Origin: Rubrivivax sp.
GTDB lineage: Bacteria > Pseudomonadota > Gammaproteobacteria > Burkholderiales > Burkholderiaceae_C
Length of the DNA: 64,000 nucleotides
Reading direction: 5' to 3'
NCBI GenBank assembly: GCA_016789865.1
Contig: JAEUPC010000173.1
Location: forward strand, 1-64,000
The notes under the pieces are model-generated. The model was given only the letters and a program-made list of their open reading frames with translations, made no database searches and was not told where the DNA came from. This document shows positions 6,824-16,494 of the stretch, piece by piece; within the stretch, counting starts at the first letter, position 1; every line of letters starts with the position of its first letter. The position numbers and the translations under genes were made by a program.

Positions 6824-9469
6824 TCAGGCCGCGGCCGCCTCGCGGTAGATCCAGCCGCGCCGCGCGCACCACTTCTCCAACTCGACCGCGAAGAACACGA
6901 CGGTCGAGGCAGCCAGGCACACCAGGAGTTCGCGCAGTTCCAGCGGTTCGGTCTTGAACACCGGGTTCAGCGCCGGCACGTAGACGGTCGCCAATTGCAG
7001 GCCGAGGGTGAGCAGCACGGCGCCCATCAGCACCGGGTTGGACCACAGGCCGAGCCGCCACGTGGAGTCGCGCTCGGAGCGGATCGCCAGCGCGTGCCCC
7101 AGCTGCGACAGGCACAGCACGGTGAAGACCATCGTCTGCCAGTGCGCCGTGCCGTGGCCGATCGACCAGGCCTGCAGCACCAGGCACACAGCGCCCATCG
7201 TCAGGCCGACCCAGACGATGTGCTGCCACAGGCCGCCGGCGAAGAGGCTCTCGTCCGGGCGCCGCGGCGGGCGGTTCATCAGGTTGCGCTCGCCACGCTC
7301 GGCGGCCAGCGCGAGCCCGGGCAGGCCATCGGTGACGAGGTTGATCCACAGGATGTGGATCGGCAGCAGCGGCATCGGCAGCCCGAGGAACGGCGCGAGG
7401 AAGATGACCCAGATCTCGCCCGAGTTGCTGGTCATCGTGTACTTGATGAACTTGCGGATGTTGTCGAAGATCCGCCGGCCCTCGCGCACCGCGTGCACGA
7501 TGCTGGCGAAGTTGTCGTCCAGCAGCACCATGTGCGAGGCCTCGCGCGCCACGTCGGTGCCGCCTTGGCCCATCGCCACGCCGATGTCGGCGGCCTTCAG
7601 CGCCGGCGCGTCGTTGACGCCGTCGCCGGTCATCGCCGCGAATTCGCCGGCCGCCTGCAGCGCGCGCACGATGCGGATCTTCTGCTCCGGGTCGACGCGG
7701 GCGTAGACGCGAATCTCGTGCACCTGCGTGGCGAGCGCTTCGTCCGACAGCGCGGCGAGCTCGACCCCGGTGATGACGCGGCCTCGCGAGCCCGAGGAGC
7801 CTGGCGGGCCGAGCATGCCCAGGCGAGCAGCAATGGCGCGCGCCGTGGCCGGGTGGTCGCCGGTGATCATCACCGGCTGGATGCCGGCGGCCAGGCACTC
7901 GGCGACCGCCGCGGCCGCCTCGCCGCGCGGCGGGTCCATCAGGCCGACGAGGCCGAGAAACGTGAGCTCGCTCTCCGCCTCGTCGATGCCGGCCGGCGGC
8001 CGGTCCAGGCGCCGCTGGGCAAAGGCCAGCACGCGCAGGCCCTGCGCCGCCAGGCTCTCGGCCTGGGCCAGCGCATCGGCCACATCGAAGGGTGCCGGGC
8101 CCTCGGCCGTGAGCCGCCGCGTGCACCTTGAGAGCACCGCCTCGGGCGCACCCTTGACGCAGGCCTGCCAGCCATCGCCCATCGCATGCACCGTGGCCAT
8201 GCGCTTGCGCTCGGAGTCGAACGGGAACTCGCCGTGCCGCGGCCACTGGCGCCGCAGCGCCTCGACGTCGGCGCCGCGAAGGCGCGCCGCCTCCAGCAAC
8301 GCCACTTCGGTGGGGTCGCCGACGAGCTGCCCGTCGGCGCCGGGCGCGGCATCATTGACCAGCGCCAGCGCGCGCAGCAGGTCGGGCCCGGGCTCGTCGC
8401 TCTGGCCGTCGGCCGTGCCGGTGCGGAAGACCTCGGCGCGCATGCGGTTCTGCGTCAGCGTGCCGGTCTTGTCCGAGCAGATGAAGGTGATCGAGCCGAG
8501 CGTCTCCACCGCCGGCAGCCGGCGGATCAGCACGTGGTGCCGGACCATCTTGGCCGCGCCCAGCGCCAGCGAGATGGCCACCACCGCCGGCAGCGCTTCG
8601 GGAATGGCCGCCACCGCCAGGCTGACCGCGGTAAGGAACATCAGCGCCGGCGGCTCGCCGCGCGCCAGCCCGGCCACCAGGATGACCGCGCAGATCCCCA
8701 GCACCGCCCACGCCAGCCGCGCGCCGAAACGCGCCAGCCGCTTCTGCAGCGGGGTCTTCACCTCCTCGGCGCTTGCCAGCAGGCGGGCAATGCGGCCGAG
8801 CTCGGTGGCCAGGCCCGTGGCGACGACCAGGCCGGCGCCGCGGCCGTGGGCCACCAGCGTGCCCTTCCAGGCCATGCTGGCGCGGTCGCCCAGCGGCAGC
8901 TTGGCATCGGGCAGGGGCTCGATGCGCTTGTCCACGGGATGCGATTCGCCGGTCAGCGCCGCCTCGGCGCAACGCAGCTGCGCTGCCTCGACGATGCGCA
9001 GGTCGGCCGGCACCACGTTGCCGGCTTCCAGCAGCACGATGTCGCCGGGCACCAGCTCGTGGGCCGGCAGCGTGGCCACCGCGGCATCGCGCCGCACCCG
9101 CGCGGTGGGCGCGGCCATCTTGCGCAACGCGGCCATCGCGCGCTCGGCGCGCCACTCCTGCACGAAGCCGATGATGGCATTGAGCAGCACGATGACGACG
9201 ATGGCCGCGGTGTCGGCGGGCTCGCCGACGATGCCGGAGATCACCGCCGCGGCCAGCAGCACCAGGATCATGAAGTCGGCGAACTGATCGGCGAGCATGC
9301 GCAGCGGCGATCGCCGGCGGCCCTCGGGCAGCACATTGGGCCCGTGTCGCGCGAGGCGCTCGCGGACCTGGGCAGAACTCAACCCCTGCGGGCTGGCGTC
9401 GAGGGCGGCGAGGGCCGCCTCGGCCGGCTGCGCGTGCCAGGCCGGGGGGGCGGTGGGTGACGCAGGCAT
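6824..9469 (-). CDS. Cation-transporting P-type ATPase (P2A-like)
   Basis: An 881-residue membrane pump. An N-terminal cation-ATPase domain is followed by the actuator motif LTGESHPVD (about residue 173), PEALP in transmembrane helix 4 (about 291), the phosphorylation site DKTGTLT (Asp333), and the hinge MTGDGVNDAPALK (about 605). Six hydrophobic helices sit in the C-terminal third. PEALP and the overall layout suggest a PacL/MgtA-like Ca, Mg or Mn transporter; the ion cannot be assigned. The ATG at 9469 is used because the upstream open sequence is Arg/Pro-rich and unlike the family. It converges on the FMN reductase gene and is divergent from the flavin monooxygenase gene. Confidence 0.9.
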   Translation of the reverse strand: MPASPTAPPAWHAQPAEAALAALDASPQGLSSAQVRERLARHGPNVLPEGRRRSPLRMLADQFADFMILVLLAAAVISGIVGEPADTAAIVVIVLLNAIIGFVQEWRAERAMAALRKMAAPTARVRRDAAVATLPAHELVPGDIVLLEAGNVVPADLRIVEAAQLRCAEAALTGESHPVDKRIEPLPDAKLPLGDRASMAWKGTLVAHGRGAGLVVATGLATELGRIARLLASAEEVKTPLQKRLARFGARLAWAVLGICAVILVAGLARGEPPALMFLTAVSLAVAAIPEALPAVVAISLALGAAKMVRHHVLIRRLPAVETLGSITFICSDKTGTLTQNRMRAEVFRTGTADGQSDEPGPDLLRALALVNDAAPGADGQLVGDPTEVALLEAARLRGADVEALRRQWPRHGEFPFDSERKRMATVHAMGDGWQACVKGAPEAVLSRCTRRLTAEGPAPFDVADALAQAESLAAQGLRVLAFAQRRLDRPPAGIDEAESELTFLGLVGLMDPPRGEAAAAVAECLAAGIQPVMITGDHPATARAIAARLGMLGPPGSSGSRGRVITGVELAALSDEALATQVHEIRVYARVDPEQKIRIVRALQAAGEFAAMTGDGVNDAPALKAADIGVAMGQGGTDVAREASHMVLLDDNFASIVHAVREGRRIFDNIRKFIKYTMTSNSGEIWVIFLAPFLGLPMPLLPIHILWINLVTDGLPGLALAAERGERNLMNRPPRRPDESLFAGGLWQHIVWVGLTMGAVCLVLQAWSIGHGTAHWQTMVFTVLCLSQLGHALAIRSERDSTWRLGLWSNPVLMGAVLLTLGLQLATVYVPALNPVFKTEPLELRELLVCLAASTVVFFAVELEKWCARRGWIYREAAAA

Positions 9470-9623
9470 GGGTGCGGGCTGCAAGGGGGCGACGGGTTCA
9501 TTCTCGTGCGAGTGCGTCGGCCGGCCTCGGCCCGGGGCCGAAGGTCGCGGCCGCCGCCGCACGGGCTACGATGCCTGCGCTCGGGCAGGCGCCCGGGCCG
9601 CATCCCCATCGACTCGCCCTTCC

Positions 9624-10826
9624 ATGCGCATCGCCATCGTCGGCGGCGGCCTCGGCGGCCTGGCCGCGGCGCTCTTCCTGCGCCAGGCCGGCCTCGACGC
9701 CACGGTCTACGAGCAGGCGCCGCAGCTGCGCGAGGTGGGCGCGGGCGTGGTGGTGGCGCCGAACATGGTCAAGCCGCTGGCGCGCCTGGGGCTGGCCGAC
9801 GAACTGCCGAAGTTCGCCGTGCGGCTGGACGCGGCGTGGGAGTTCCGCCGCTGGCAGGACGGCCGCGTGCTCTTCGTGCAGCCGATGGGCGAGGAGTGCC
9901 GGCGGCTCTATGGCGCAGACTGCTTCGTCGCCCACCGCGCCGACCTGCTGGCGATGCTGCAGGCGGCGCTGCCGGCCGCTCAGCTGAAGCTCGACCACCG
10001 CTGCGTCGCGCTGCGGCAGACCGAGGGCGCGCTGCACCTGCAGTTTGCGCACCGCGACGGCGGCACGAGCGAGGTGCGGGCCGATGTCGCGATCGGCGCC
10101 GACGGCATCCACTCCGCCGTCAGCCCGGCGTTGCATCGGCCGGTGCAGGCGCGCTTCTCGGGCCTGTGCGCCTTCCGCTGCTTGGTGCCGGCCGCCGAGG
10201 CGCCGCCGCCGGCGCTGCGCCCGGTGCAGACGCTGTGGCTGGGCCCCGGCCGGCATGTCGTGCACTACCCGATCAGCGCCGGGCGGCTCGTCAACGTCGT
10301 GGCCATCGTGCCGGCGGGCGACTGGCGCACCGAGTCGTGGACGGCCGAGGGCGACACCACCGACCTGCGCGCGGAATTCGCCGGCTGGGACGAGGGCCTG
10401 CGGCAACTCGTCGGCTCGGCGCAGAGCACCAAGCGCTGGGCGCTGTACGACCGCGACCCGCTGCCGCAATGGAGCCACGGCCGCGCCACGCTGCTGGGCG
10501 ACGCGGCGCATGCGATGCTGCCGTTCTTCGCGCAGGGCGCCGCGCAGGCGCTGGAAGACGCCGAGGTGCTGGCCACCTGCCTGCGCGAAGCCAGCGCGGC
10601 CAGCGTGCCCGAGGCGCTGCAGCGCTACGAAGCGCTGCGCCGCCCGCGCGCCAGCCAGGTGCAGCTGATGAGCCGCGGCCGCGAGGTGCGCAACCACCTG
10701 CCCGACGGCCCCGAGCAGCGCCAGCGCGACGCCGAGCTGGCCCGCGGCGACCCGCTGGCGCAAAGCGCCTGGCTTTATGGCCACGAGGCCCGGCCTCAGC
10801 CGGCGGGGCCGCTGCCGCCGGCTTAG
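9624..10826 (+). CDS. FAD-dependent monooxygenase (salicylate hydroxylase-like)
   Basis: A 400-residue class A flavoprotein hydroxylase. It begins at once with the Rossmann motif VGGGLGGLAAAL, has the DG motif IGADGIHSAV near residue 160, and the second FAD motif LLGDAAHAMLP near residue 295. The family hydroxylates aromatic acids with NAD(P)H and oxygen. No ring-cleavage genes are nearby, so the substrate is unknown. The ATG at 9624 is exactly at the nucleotide-binding fold, which supports it. The 154-bp divergent spacer before it contains a GCCTGC / GCAGGC hairpin. Confidence 0.88.
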   Translation: MRIAIVGGGLGGLAAALFLRQAGLDATVYEQAPQLREVGAGVVVAPNMVKPLARLGLADELPKFAVRLDAAWEFRRWQDGRVLFVQPMGEECRRLYGADCFVAHRADLLAMLQAALPAAQLKLDHRCVALRQTEGALHLQFAHRDGGTSEVRADVAIGADGIHSAVSPALHRPVQARFSGLCAFRCLVPAAEAPPPALRPVQTLWLGPGRHVVHYPISAGRLVNVVAIVPAGDWRTESWTAEGDTTDLRAEFAGWDEGLRQLVGSAQSTKRWALYDRDPLPQWSHGRATLLGDAAHAMLPFFAQGAAQALEDAEVLATCLREASAASVPEALQRYEALRRPRASQVQLMSRGREVRNHLPDGPEQRQRDAELARGDPLAQSAWLYGHEARPQPAGPLPPA

Positions 10827-10932
10827 AACGTTTCAGCCCCGCTTTCAGCTTCTCTCAGGACTGAAAGAGGGTCCGCCGCGCACAGTCTCTCCCATCGCAA
10901 CGCACCTCGGTGCACCCGCCAAGGAGAGAACG

Positions 10933-11067
10933 ATGAAGACCTCGATCAAGACCCGCCTGGCCGCCTTCGCCGCTGCCTGCCTGGTGACGTTCTCGGTGGT
11001 GCACCAGATCGCCCACTACGCCTACCCGGAAGACGCCCCGGTCACGCTCGCCTCGGCGCCGCGATGA
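10933..11067 (+). CDS. Small single-helix exported or membrane protein, unknown function
   Basis: A 44-codon reading frame with an excellent ribosome site (AAGGAGAG ending 4 bp before the ATG). The product starts MKTSIKTRL, has one hydrophobic stretch (AAFAAACLVTFSVV) and a short polar tail, like a signal peptide with a tiny mature part or a membrane-anchored microprotein. The upstream 106 bp contain a CTTTCAG / CTGAAAG inverted repeat. A CAGCGGC / GCCGCTG hairpin follows directly after the stop (11070-11089), so the gene looks like an independent unit. I do not recognise it. Confidence 0.6.
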   Translation: MKTSIKTRLAAFAAACLVTFSVVHQIAHYAYPEDAPVTLASAPR

Positions 11068-11069
11068 GC

Positions 11070-11089
11070 CAGCGGCAGGCTGGCCGCTG
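11070..11089 (+). terminator. Hairpin directly after the small ORF
   Basis: A 7-bp stem CAGCGGC / GCCGCTG with a 6-nt loop begins 3 bp after the stop codon. There is no T-run, so it is only a possible terminator or 3' stabiliser. Confidence 0.35.
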
Positions 11090-11239
11090 CGGCCGCCACG
11101 GCCGCCGCACACGCGGGCAAGCCCGGGCGGCGGGCCCAGGTGCGGTCGATAGACTGCCGCGGCGCCCGGCCAGACCGGGCTCCCGATGGCAGGCACCCAT
11201 GCGCGCACCGGCACAGTCAGCAGACAGCGGAGCGGCCCG

Positions 11240-14200
11240 ATGAGTTCGACGGCCGCGCGCGTCGACGGGCCGGTCGCCGCGGCGCTGGCCGAGGTTCGCC
11301 AGCTCACCTGGACCGGTCACCCGCGCGATGCCATCGCGCGCGCCACGGCAGCGCTCGTTGGCATGGCCCCGAGCGTCGAGCAGCAGGCCGAACTGCTGGA
11401 ACTGCGCGCCGAGAACCATGTGGTCAGCGGCGACCCCGCGTCGGCACGCGCCGACGCTGAAACGCTGTACGACCTGGCCCGGCGCTCGCCGCAATGCCTG
11501 GCCGCGCAGAGCTGGGCCGGCCATCGCCGGGCCGTCCTGCAGTGCCGCGACGGCAACGTCGACGAGGCGGTCGCGAGCGCGCGCGCAGCGCTGCAGGCGG
11601 CGCGGCGCGGCGCTATGGCAGAGCTCGAGGCGCGCAGCCGGATGATGCTGTCGTGGTCGCTGCAGCGCGCGCGCATCGACCTGCCCGCCGCGGCGTCGCA
11701 TGGGCGGCGCGCCGCCCGGATCTTTCAGTCCTTGGGCCTGACGGCCCTGGAAGGCCGTGCGCTGGGCGTGCTGGCCGTCGCGCTGGACGCCTTGGGCCGA
11801 GCAGCGCAGGCGCAGCGGGTGCTGGAACGCCAACTCGCGCTGGCCCGCCGGTGCGGCGATTCGGCCGGAGTCGGCAACGCGCTCGCCGGTCTCGCCAACC
11901 GTGAGGCCGACCTCGGCAAGATGCTTCGCCTGCGCAAGCAGGTGCGCCTGGTCGACGAGGCCGCGGCCCATGCGGTCGGGCTGGCCATGAACACGGCCAA
12001 CCTCGGTGAGAACTACCTTCGGCTGGGGCTCTTCAACCGCGGACGACGACTGACCCTCGAGGCGGCCGGCCTCTACCGGCTCCAGGGCTTTCGCCGCGGC
12101 TTGGTGACCCTCGGGTGGGCTCTCGTCGACGCGGAGCTGCGCACCGGTCGGCTCGATGCTGCGCGCGCGTCCGCGGCCGAGACCGACGCGCTGACGCGCG
12201 AACTGGCGGCGCGACAGTTCTTCGGCGCAGGCGCGGATGCGGCAGGAAGGGCGGCCCTGCACGAGGGCCGTCCGGCCGAGGCGGCCGACCACTTCGAGCG
12301 TGCCTGCGCACAGGTGGCCGAGCACGACCTCGGATTGCTGATGACCTACCTGGCGCGCTTGGCCCGGGCCCACCTGGCCGCGGGCAGGCCACGCGAAGCG
12401 CTGGCGGCGACCCGGCGCGCGATGAAGCTGCAGCGCAAGCTCGGCCCGACCAGGCAGATGGACAGCCGCGATCCAGGCGAACTGTGGTGGCGCCACAGCC
12501 AGGCGCTGCAAGCCAACGGCCAGCCTGCGCGCGCCCGGGAAATGCTGCGCCGCGCCTACCGCCGCCTGGTCGACAACGTGGCCAGCCTCAGCGACGAGGG
12601 GCTGCGCCGCAACGCCATGAACAAGATCGGCGAGCGCCAAGAGGTCGTGCAGGCCTGGCTGCAACATGCGCGCACATGGAGTTTGCCGAGGACCGAGCGC
12701 GAAGCGCATCTGGCCGGACGAAAGAGCCTCGAAGGGCCCTTCCAGCGCCTCGTCGACACCGGGCTGCGCCTGAACGAATTGCGCAACGCGGCCGGCCTGG
12801 CCGAGTTCCTGGTCGACGAAGCCACCGAACTGAGCGGCGCCGAGCGCGTGCTGCTCGTTTTCGAGCACGAAGGGGGTGGCCGGCACATCGCCGGCTCGCT
12901 GCTGCCCGTCGGCGCCGACACCGGTGCGCACGCCCGGGCGCTGCTGCAGGCCATCACGCCCTGGCTGGACGAAGCGCAGCGCACGCGCGGCATCAGCCTG
13001 CGCCATGGCCCGCCGGGGGCCGAGCCGATCGACCAGCGCTCTTGTCTGGTGGTACCGCTGGTGGCCGCGGGCCGGGTCACCGGCCACCTGTACGCCGACC
13101 TCGACGGCGCCTATGGCCGCTTTCACCACACAGACCGCAACCTGCTGGGCGTGCTCGCCGCGCAGGCCGCCGTGGCGCTGGATAACGTGCGCTTCGGCGA
13201 AAGCCTGGAGGCCAAGGTGGCCGAGCGCACCGTGCAGCTCGAACAACGCAGCGCCGAAGCGCGCGAGGCACGCACCCAGGCCGAAACCGCACGCACGGAG
13301 GCCGAGGCGGCCCGGCGCCTGGCCGAGAGCGCCAACGAAGCCAAGAGCGCCTTCCTGGCCACGATGAGCCACGAGATCCGCACCCCGATGAACGGCGTCA
13401 TCGGCATGAGCGGACTGCTGCTGGACACCCCGCTTGACGAGACGCAGCGCGACTACGCGCGCACCATTCGCGACAGCGGCGAGGGGCTGCTCACGGTGAT
13501 CAACGACATCCTCGACTTTTCCAAGATCGAGGCCGGCCGGCTGGACGTGGAGGCCGAACCCTTCGACCTGCGCGGCTGCGTGAAGGCCGCGCTGGACGTG
13601 GTGCGCCACCGGGCCGACGAGAACGGGCTGGCGTTGACAGTGACGGTGGCCGACGATGTGCCGCGCGCGGTGAGGGGCGACGTGACGCGGCTGCGCCAGA
13701 TCCTGCTCAACCTGCTGAGCAATGCGCTGAAGTTCACCGCCTCGGGCGAGGTCCGGCTGAGCGTGCACCGGGGCGCCGGCGACGAGTTGCACTTCGCCGT
13801 GCGCGACAGCGGCATCGGCCTCACGCCGGAGGGCCTGGGTAAGCTCTTCCAGAGCTTCAGCCAGGCCGACAGCAGCACCACGCGCAGGTACGGCGGCACG
13901 GGCCTCGGGCTGGCCATCAGCAAGCGGCTGGCCGAAGCCATGGGCGGCACGATGAGCGCCCAGAGCGCGGGGCCGGGGCGCGGCAGCACGTTCCGCTTCC
14001 ACGTCCGCGCGCCGGCCGTGCAGGCCGCGACGCCGGCGCCCGGAACACAGGCCGCGTTGGCTCCGGCCGCCGCAGGGGCCCGGGCAGCCATCGATGCCGG
14101 GCAGGCCGAGCGCCACCCGTTGCGCATCCTGCTGGCCGAAGACAACCTGGTGAACCAGAAGCTGGCGCTCAGGCTGCTCTCGCAGATGGGCTACCGCGCC

Positions 14201-14500
14201 GACGTGGCGGCCAGCGGCATCGAGGCGATCGAGGCGGTGGCCCGCCAGCCGTACGACGTGGTGCTGATGGACGTGCAGATGCCGGAGATGGACGGGCTGG
14301 AGGCCGCGCGGCGCATCGTGGCCACGTGGCCCGAGGGCCGGCGCCCGCGCATCGTGGCGATGACGGCCAACGCGATGCAGGGCGACCGCGAGCAGTGCCT
14401 CGCCGCCGGCATGGACGACTACCTGACCAAGCCGGTCCGGGTGGACGCGCTGGCGCATGCGCTGGCGGCGGCGGCGCCCGCTGGCGCCGCCGCGCCTTGA
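11240..14500 (+). CDS. Hybrid sensor histidine kinase / response regulator with TPR-like and GAF regions
   Basis: A 1086-residue soluble hybrid kinase. Residues 1-450 are Ala- and Arg-rich helical repeats of TPR type. Residues about 510-650 form a GAF-like domain, then a coiled coil ([15 protein letters not shown]). HisKA follows with [15 protein letters not shown] (His about 711). The HATPase domain has [15 protein letters not shown] and [14 protein letters not shown]-terminal receiver has [13 protein letters not shown], the acceptor DVQMPEMDG (Asp about 1010) and YLTKPV. No transmembrane helix is visible, so it probably senses a cytoplasmic signal. Start 11240 has GGAG 7 bp upstream; an ATG at 11186 is less likely. 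No output regulator gene adjoins it. Confidence 0.9.
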   Translation: MSSTAARVDGPVAAALAEVRQLTWTGHPRDAIARATAALVGMAPSVEQQAELLELRAENHVVSGDPASARADAETLYDLARRSPQCLAAQSWAGHRRAVLQCRDGNVDEAVASARAALQAARRGAMAELEARSRMMLSWSLQRARIDLPAAASHGRRAARIFQSLGLTALEGRALGVLAVALDALGRAAQAQRVLERQLALARRCGDSAGVGNALAGLANREADLGKMLRLRKQVRLVDEAAAHAVGLAMNTANLGENYLRLGLFNRGRRLTLEAAGLYRLQGFRRGLVTLGWALVDAELRTGRLDAARASAAETDALTRELAARQFFGAGADAAGRAALHEGRPAEAADHFERACAQVAEHDLGLLMTYLARLARAHLAAGRPREALAATRRAMKLQRKLGPTRQMDSRDPGELWWRHSQALQANGQPARAREMLRRAYRRLVDNVASLSDEGLRRNAMNKIGERQEVVQAWLQHARTWSLPRTEREAHLAGRKSLEGPFQRLVDTGLRLNELRNAAGLAEFLVDEATELSGAERVLLVFEHEGGGRHIAGSLLPVGADTGAHARALLQAITPWLDEAQRTRGISLRHGPPGAEPIDQRSCLVVPLVAAGRVTGHLYADLDGAYGRFHHTDRNLLGVLAAQAAVALDNVRFGESLEAKVAERTVQLEQRSAEAREARTQAETARTEAEAARRLAESANEAKSAFLATMSHEIRTPMNGVIGMSGLLLDTPLDETQRDYARTIRDSGEGLLTVINDILDFSKIEAGRLDVEAEPFDLRGCVKAALDVVRHRADENGLALTVTVADDVPRAVRGDVTRLRQILLNLLSNALKFTASGEVRLSVHRGAGDELHFAVRDSGIGLTPEGLGKLFQSFSQADSSTTRRYGGTGLGLAISKRLAEAMGGTMSAQSAGPGRGSTFRFHVRAPAVQAATPAPGTQAALAPAAAGARAAIDAGQAERHPLRILLAEDNLVNQKLALRLLSQMGYRADVAASGIEAIEAVARQPYDVVLMDVQMPEMDGLEAARRIVATWPEGRRPRIVAMTANAMQGDREQCLAAGMDDYLTKPVRVDALAHALAAAAPAGAAAP

Positions 14501-14628
14501 AGCACCGGCTGCCGACTGACATGGCGCCGGCGCAGCGCTGGAGGGGCGGCGGGTCATCACGGGCCGCCATCGCCTGTCGCGGGCCGTCATCGCGGCCGGT
14601 GACCGCGGCCCGCGTCGCCGATGCCCGG

Positions 14629-15507
14629 TCAGCGTGATCGATAGCCGGCATGCCGCCGCCGGGCGGCTGCGGTGTCGACGCCGGGCAGGTGGGTCTCGAC
14701 CAGTTGCAGCACTTCTGCTTCGAGCGCGTGCAGGGCCTCGAAGGCCTCGCGTGGTGGCGCGATCAGCAGCTGTTCCAGACGCCGGGCCAGGTCGTGCGGC
14801 GCCAGCGGCAGCTTCTCGGCCAGGCGCTGCATGCGCTTGAGCTGGAAGCGCGTGAACCAGCGCCGGTTCAGGCCGCAGAGCACGTGCAGCATCGCGTACG
14901 CGGCCTCGACCACGATCTCGCGGCTCCACAGCGGCGCGTCGCGGTGCACGATCTGCGCGGCGGCGCGCCAATGGGTGGGCCTGGCGTTGAGCCCATGCTC
15001 GACCATCGCTGTTGCGAGGCCGGGCGGGAAGTCGGCCAGGCGCGCCTGCAACGCCGCCAGCCGCCCGGCACCCGCCAGCGGCAGCGCCTTGGCGATGCCC
15101 TCGGCAAGCTTGTGGCTCGGTGTGTCGGGGTTGTGGCGCACCAGCAGGTCGTCGAGGTCGTCGGTCAGCGCGGCGGTGGTCGAGTAGCCGATCTGCGTTT
15201 CGATGCCGTCGACGCGGAAGGCCACGACGCCCGGGCCGCCCTGGTCGAGATCGCCCATCGACCAGGTCCACTCGCCGTCGCCGGCGGCACGGCACGCCGC
15301 TCGCAGCGCGGCCACCGGCGGCAGTGCGTCGAAGACCACGCTCATGTCGATGTCCGACAGCTCGTCGACCAGATCGTCGACCGTCGAGCCGGAGATGAAC
15401 GACAGCAGCGTGGCGTCGTGCAGCCCACGGTGGGCATCGGCCACGCGCTGCGCCAGCGCGAGATGGCGGCGGGCGCGCTCGCTGCGCAAGGTGGCGGTCG
15501 GCAACAT
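14629..15507 (-). CDS. Nucleotidyltransferase-domain protein
   Basis: A 292-residue protein with the nucleotidyltransferase fold signature GSTVDDLVDELSDID (GS at about 40, DID at about 53-55), where the two Asp would bind metal. The helical C-terminal half resembles aminoglycoside nucleotidyltransferase-like or DUF4037 proteins. The natural substrate is unknown; resistance activity should not be assumed. The ATG at 15507 is used since the open frame upstream is Arg/His-rich and overlaps a repeat-containing spacer. It converges on the hybrid kinase gene across 128 bp. Confidence 0.7.
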   Translation of the reverse strand: MLPTATLRSERARRHLALAQRVADAHRGLHDATLLSFISGSTVDDLVDELSDIDMSVVFDALPPVAALRAACRAAGDGEWTWSMGDLDQGGPGVVAFRVDGIETQIGYSTTAALTDDLDDLLVRHNPDTPSHKLAEGIAKALPLAGAGRLAALQARLADFPPGLATAMVEHGLNARPTHWRAAAQIVHRDAPLWSREIVVEAAYAMLHVLCGLNRRWFTRFQLKRMQRLAEKLPLAPHDLARRLEQLLIAPPREAFEALHALEAEVLQLVETHLPGVDTAAARRRHAGYRSR

Positions 15508-15652
15508 CGGCACAAGACTCCCGCAAGGACGATGCGGGCCATTCTGCGGCCGGCGTCGGCGGTGCGGCCGCCGTTCATGCCACACCCGGGCCGTTTCGTC
15601 GCAGCGTGTGCCCGGGGCTTCCCGGGCGGCGATCAGCGTGCTCATGCGGCTT

Positions 15653-15739
15653 CGCATTCAACGCGCTGACCGCGTTGCCGCGCCTGGCCGTGCGCCAGCA
15701 CTGTCTTCGGCTTCGCGCCTTGTCACCGCATTGAATGCG
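15653..15739. repeat. Inverted repeat CGCATTCAA / TTGAATGCG in an intergenic spacer
   Basis: A 9-bp inverted repeat (15653-15661 and 15731-15739) brackets about 70 bp between the nucleotidyltransferase start and the PAP2 phosphatase stop. Nothing else recognisable lies in this 240-bp spacer apart from a CCCGGGGCTTCCCGGG palindrome near 15611. Confidence 0.4.
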
Positions 15740-15747
15740 TGGCCGTA

Positions 15748-16494
15748 TCAGGCGGTTGGGCGACGCAGGCTGACCGACGCCGAAACGGCGCCGGGCCCCA
15801 GCCCCGGCGTGCGCTGCGGAACCGGCGTCGGCGCGGCTGGCCGCGGCAGCCACCGGGCCAGCACCAGGTTCAAGCTGTAGCACAACCAGCCGCTCCACAG
15901 CGTGTGACTCGGGAAGTGCGCGCCGCGGGCAAGCTGCACGAGACCCAGCATCAGGCCGGCCGCGAGCACGGCCCAGGTCCAGCGGCGGGCTGCCCGTGGG
16001 TGCGCACGGCCAAGTGCGAAGCCGCCGCTGAAGAAGCAGAACGCCGAGGTGGCGTGGCCCGACGGAAAGCAGTGCCCGCCGCCGCCGTCGGCCACGCCGA
16101 AGGGAAGGAACTGCCTCCAGTGCGGCAGGTGCTGCGCCAGGCCGCCGAATTCGCTCAGGTCCCAAGGGCAGCTGGTGAGACTTTGCTGCTTGAGCAGCGG
16201 CACGAGGGCCGCGCCGGCCAGCGTGGCGGCGCACCACCACAGGCGTTCGCGGCGCGTCAGCGCCGGCGTCAGCGGCACCACGACATTGAGGCCCAGCACC
16301 AGCGCCAGCACCCAGGCGAAGTCGCGCACGCCGTCGTGCAGCACGGCGCTCAGCCACCAGTCATGGCGCAGCGCGAAGCCCTGCGCCGTGCCGAACAGGC
16401 GTGCCGCCGGCAGGTCGGCACCGAGCCACTCCCACAGGATCAGCAGCGCCAGCGCCGCCAATGCCAGGGTGCCGCCTGCCCGGTCAACCCGCAT
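15748..16494 (-). CDS. PAP2-family membrane phosphatase
   Basis: A 248-residue integral membrane protein of the PAP2 superfamily. The three phosphatase motifs are recognisable: KQQSLTSCPWD (Lys102), FPSGHATSA (His147) and ARGAHFPSHTLW (Arg190, His197). Five to six hydrophobic helices are apparent. Members dephosphorylate lipid phosphates such as undecaprenyl pyrophosphate or lipid A phosphates. The start at 16494 overlaps the end of the phosphoethanolamine transferase gene by 11 bp, so the two are almost certainly one operon. That context favours a lipid A or phospholipid role. Confidence 0.85.
   Translation of the reverse strand: MRVDRAGGTLALAALALLILWEWLGADLPAARLFGTAQGFALRHDWWLSAVLHDGVRDFAWVLALVLGLNVVVPLTPALTRRERLWWCAATLAGAALVPLLKQQSLTSCPWDLSEFGGLAQHLPHWRQFLPFGVADGGGGHCFPSGHATSAFCFFSGGFALGRAHPRAARRWTWAVLAAGLMLGLVQLARGAHFPSHTLWSGWLCYSLNLVLARWLPRPAAPTPVPQRTPGLGPGAVSASVSLRRPTA

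Noticed and set aside
14629..15507. Aminoglycoside resistance nucleotidyltransferase
   Set aside because: Only the general nucleotidyltransferase signature is visible; nothing specific supports antibiotic modification.
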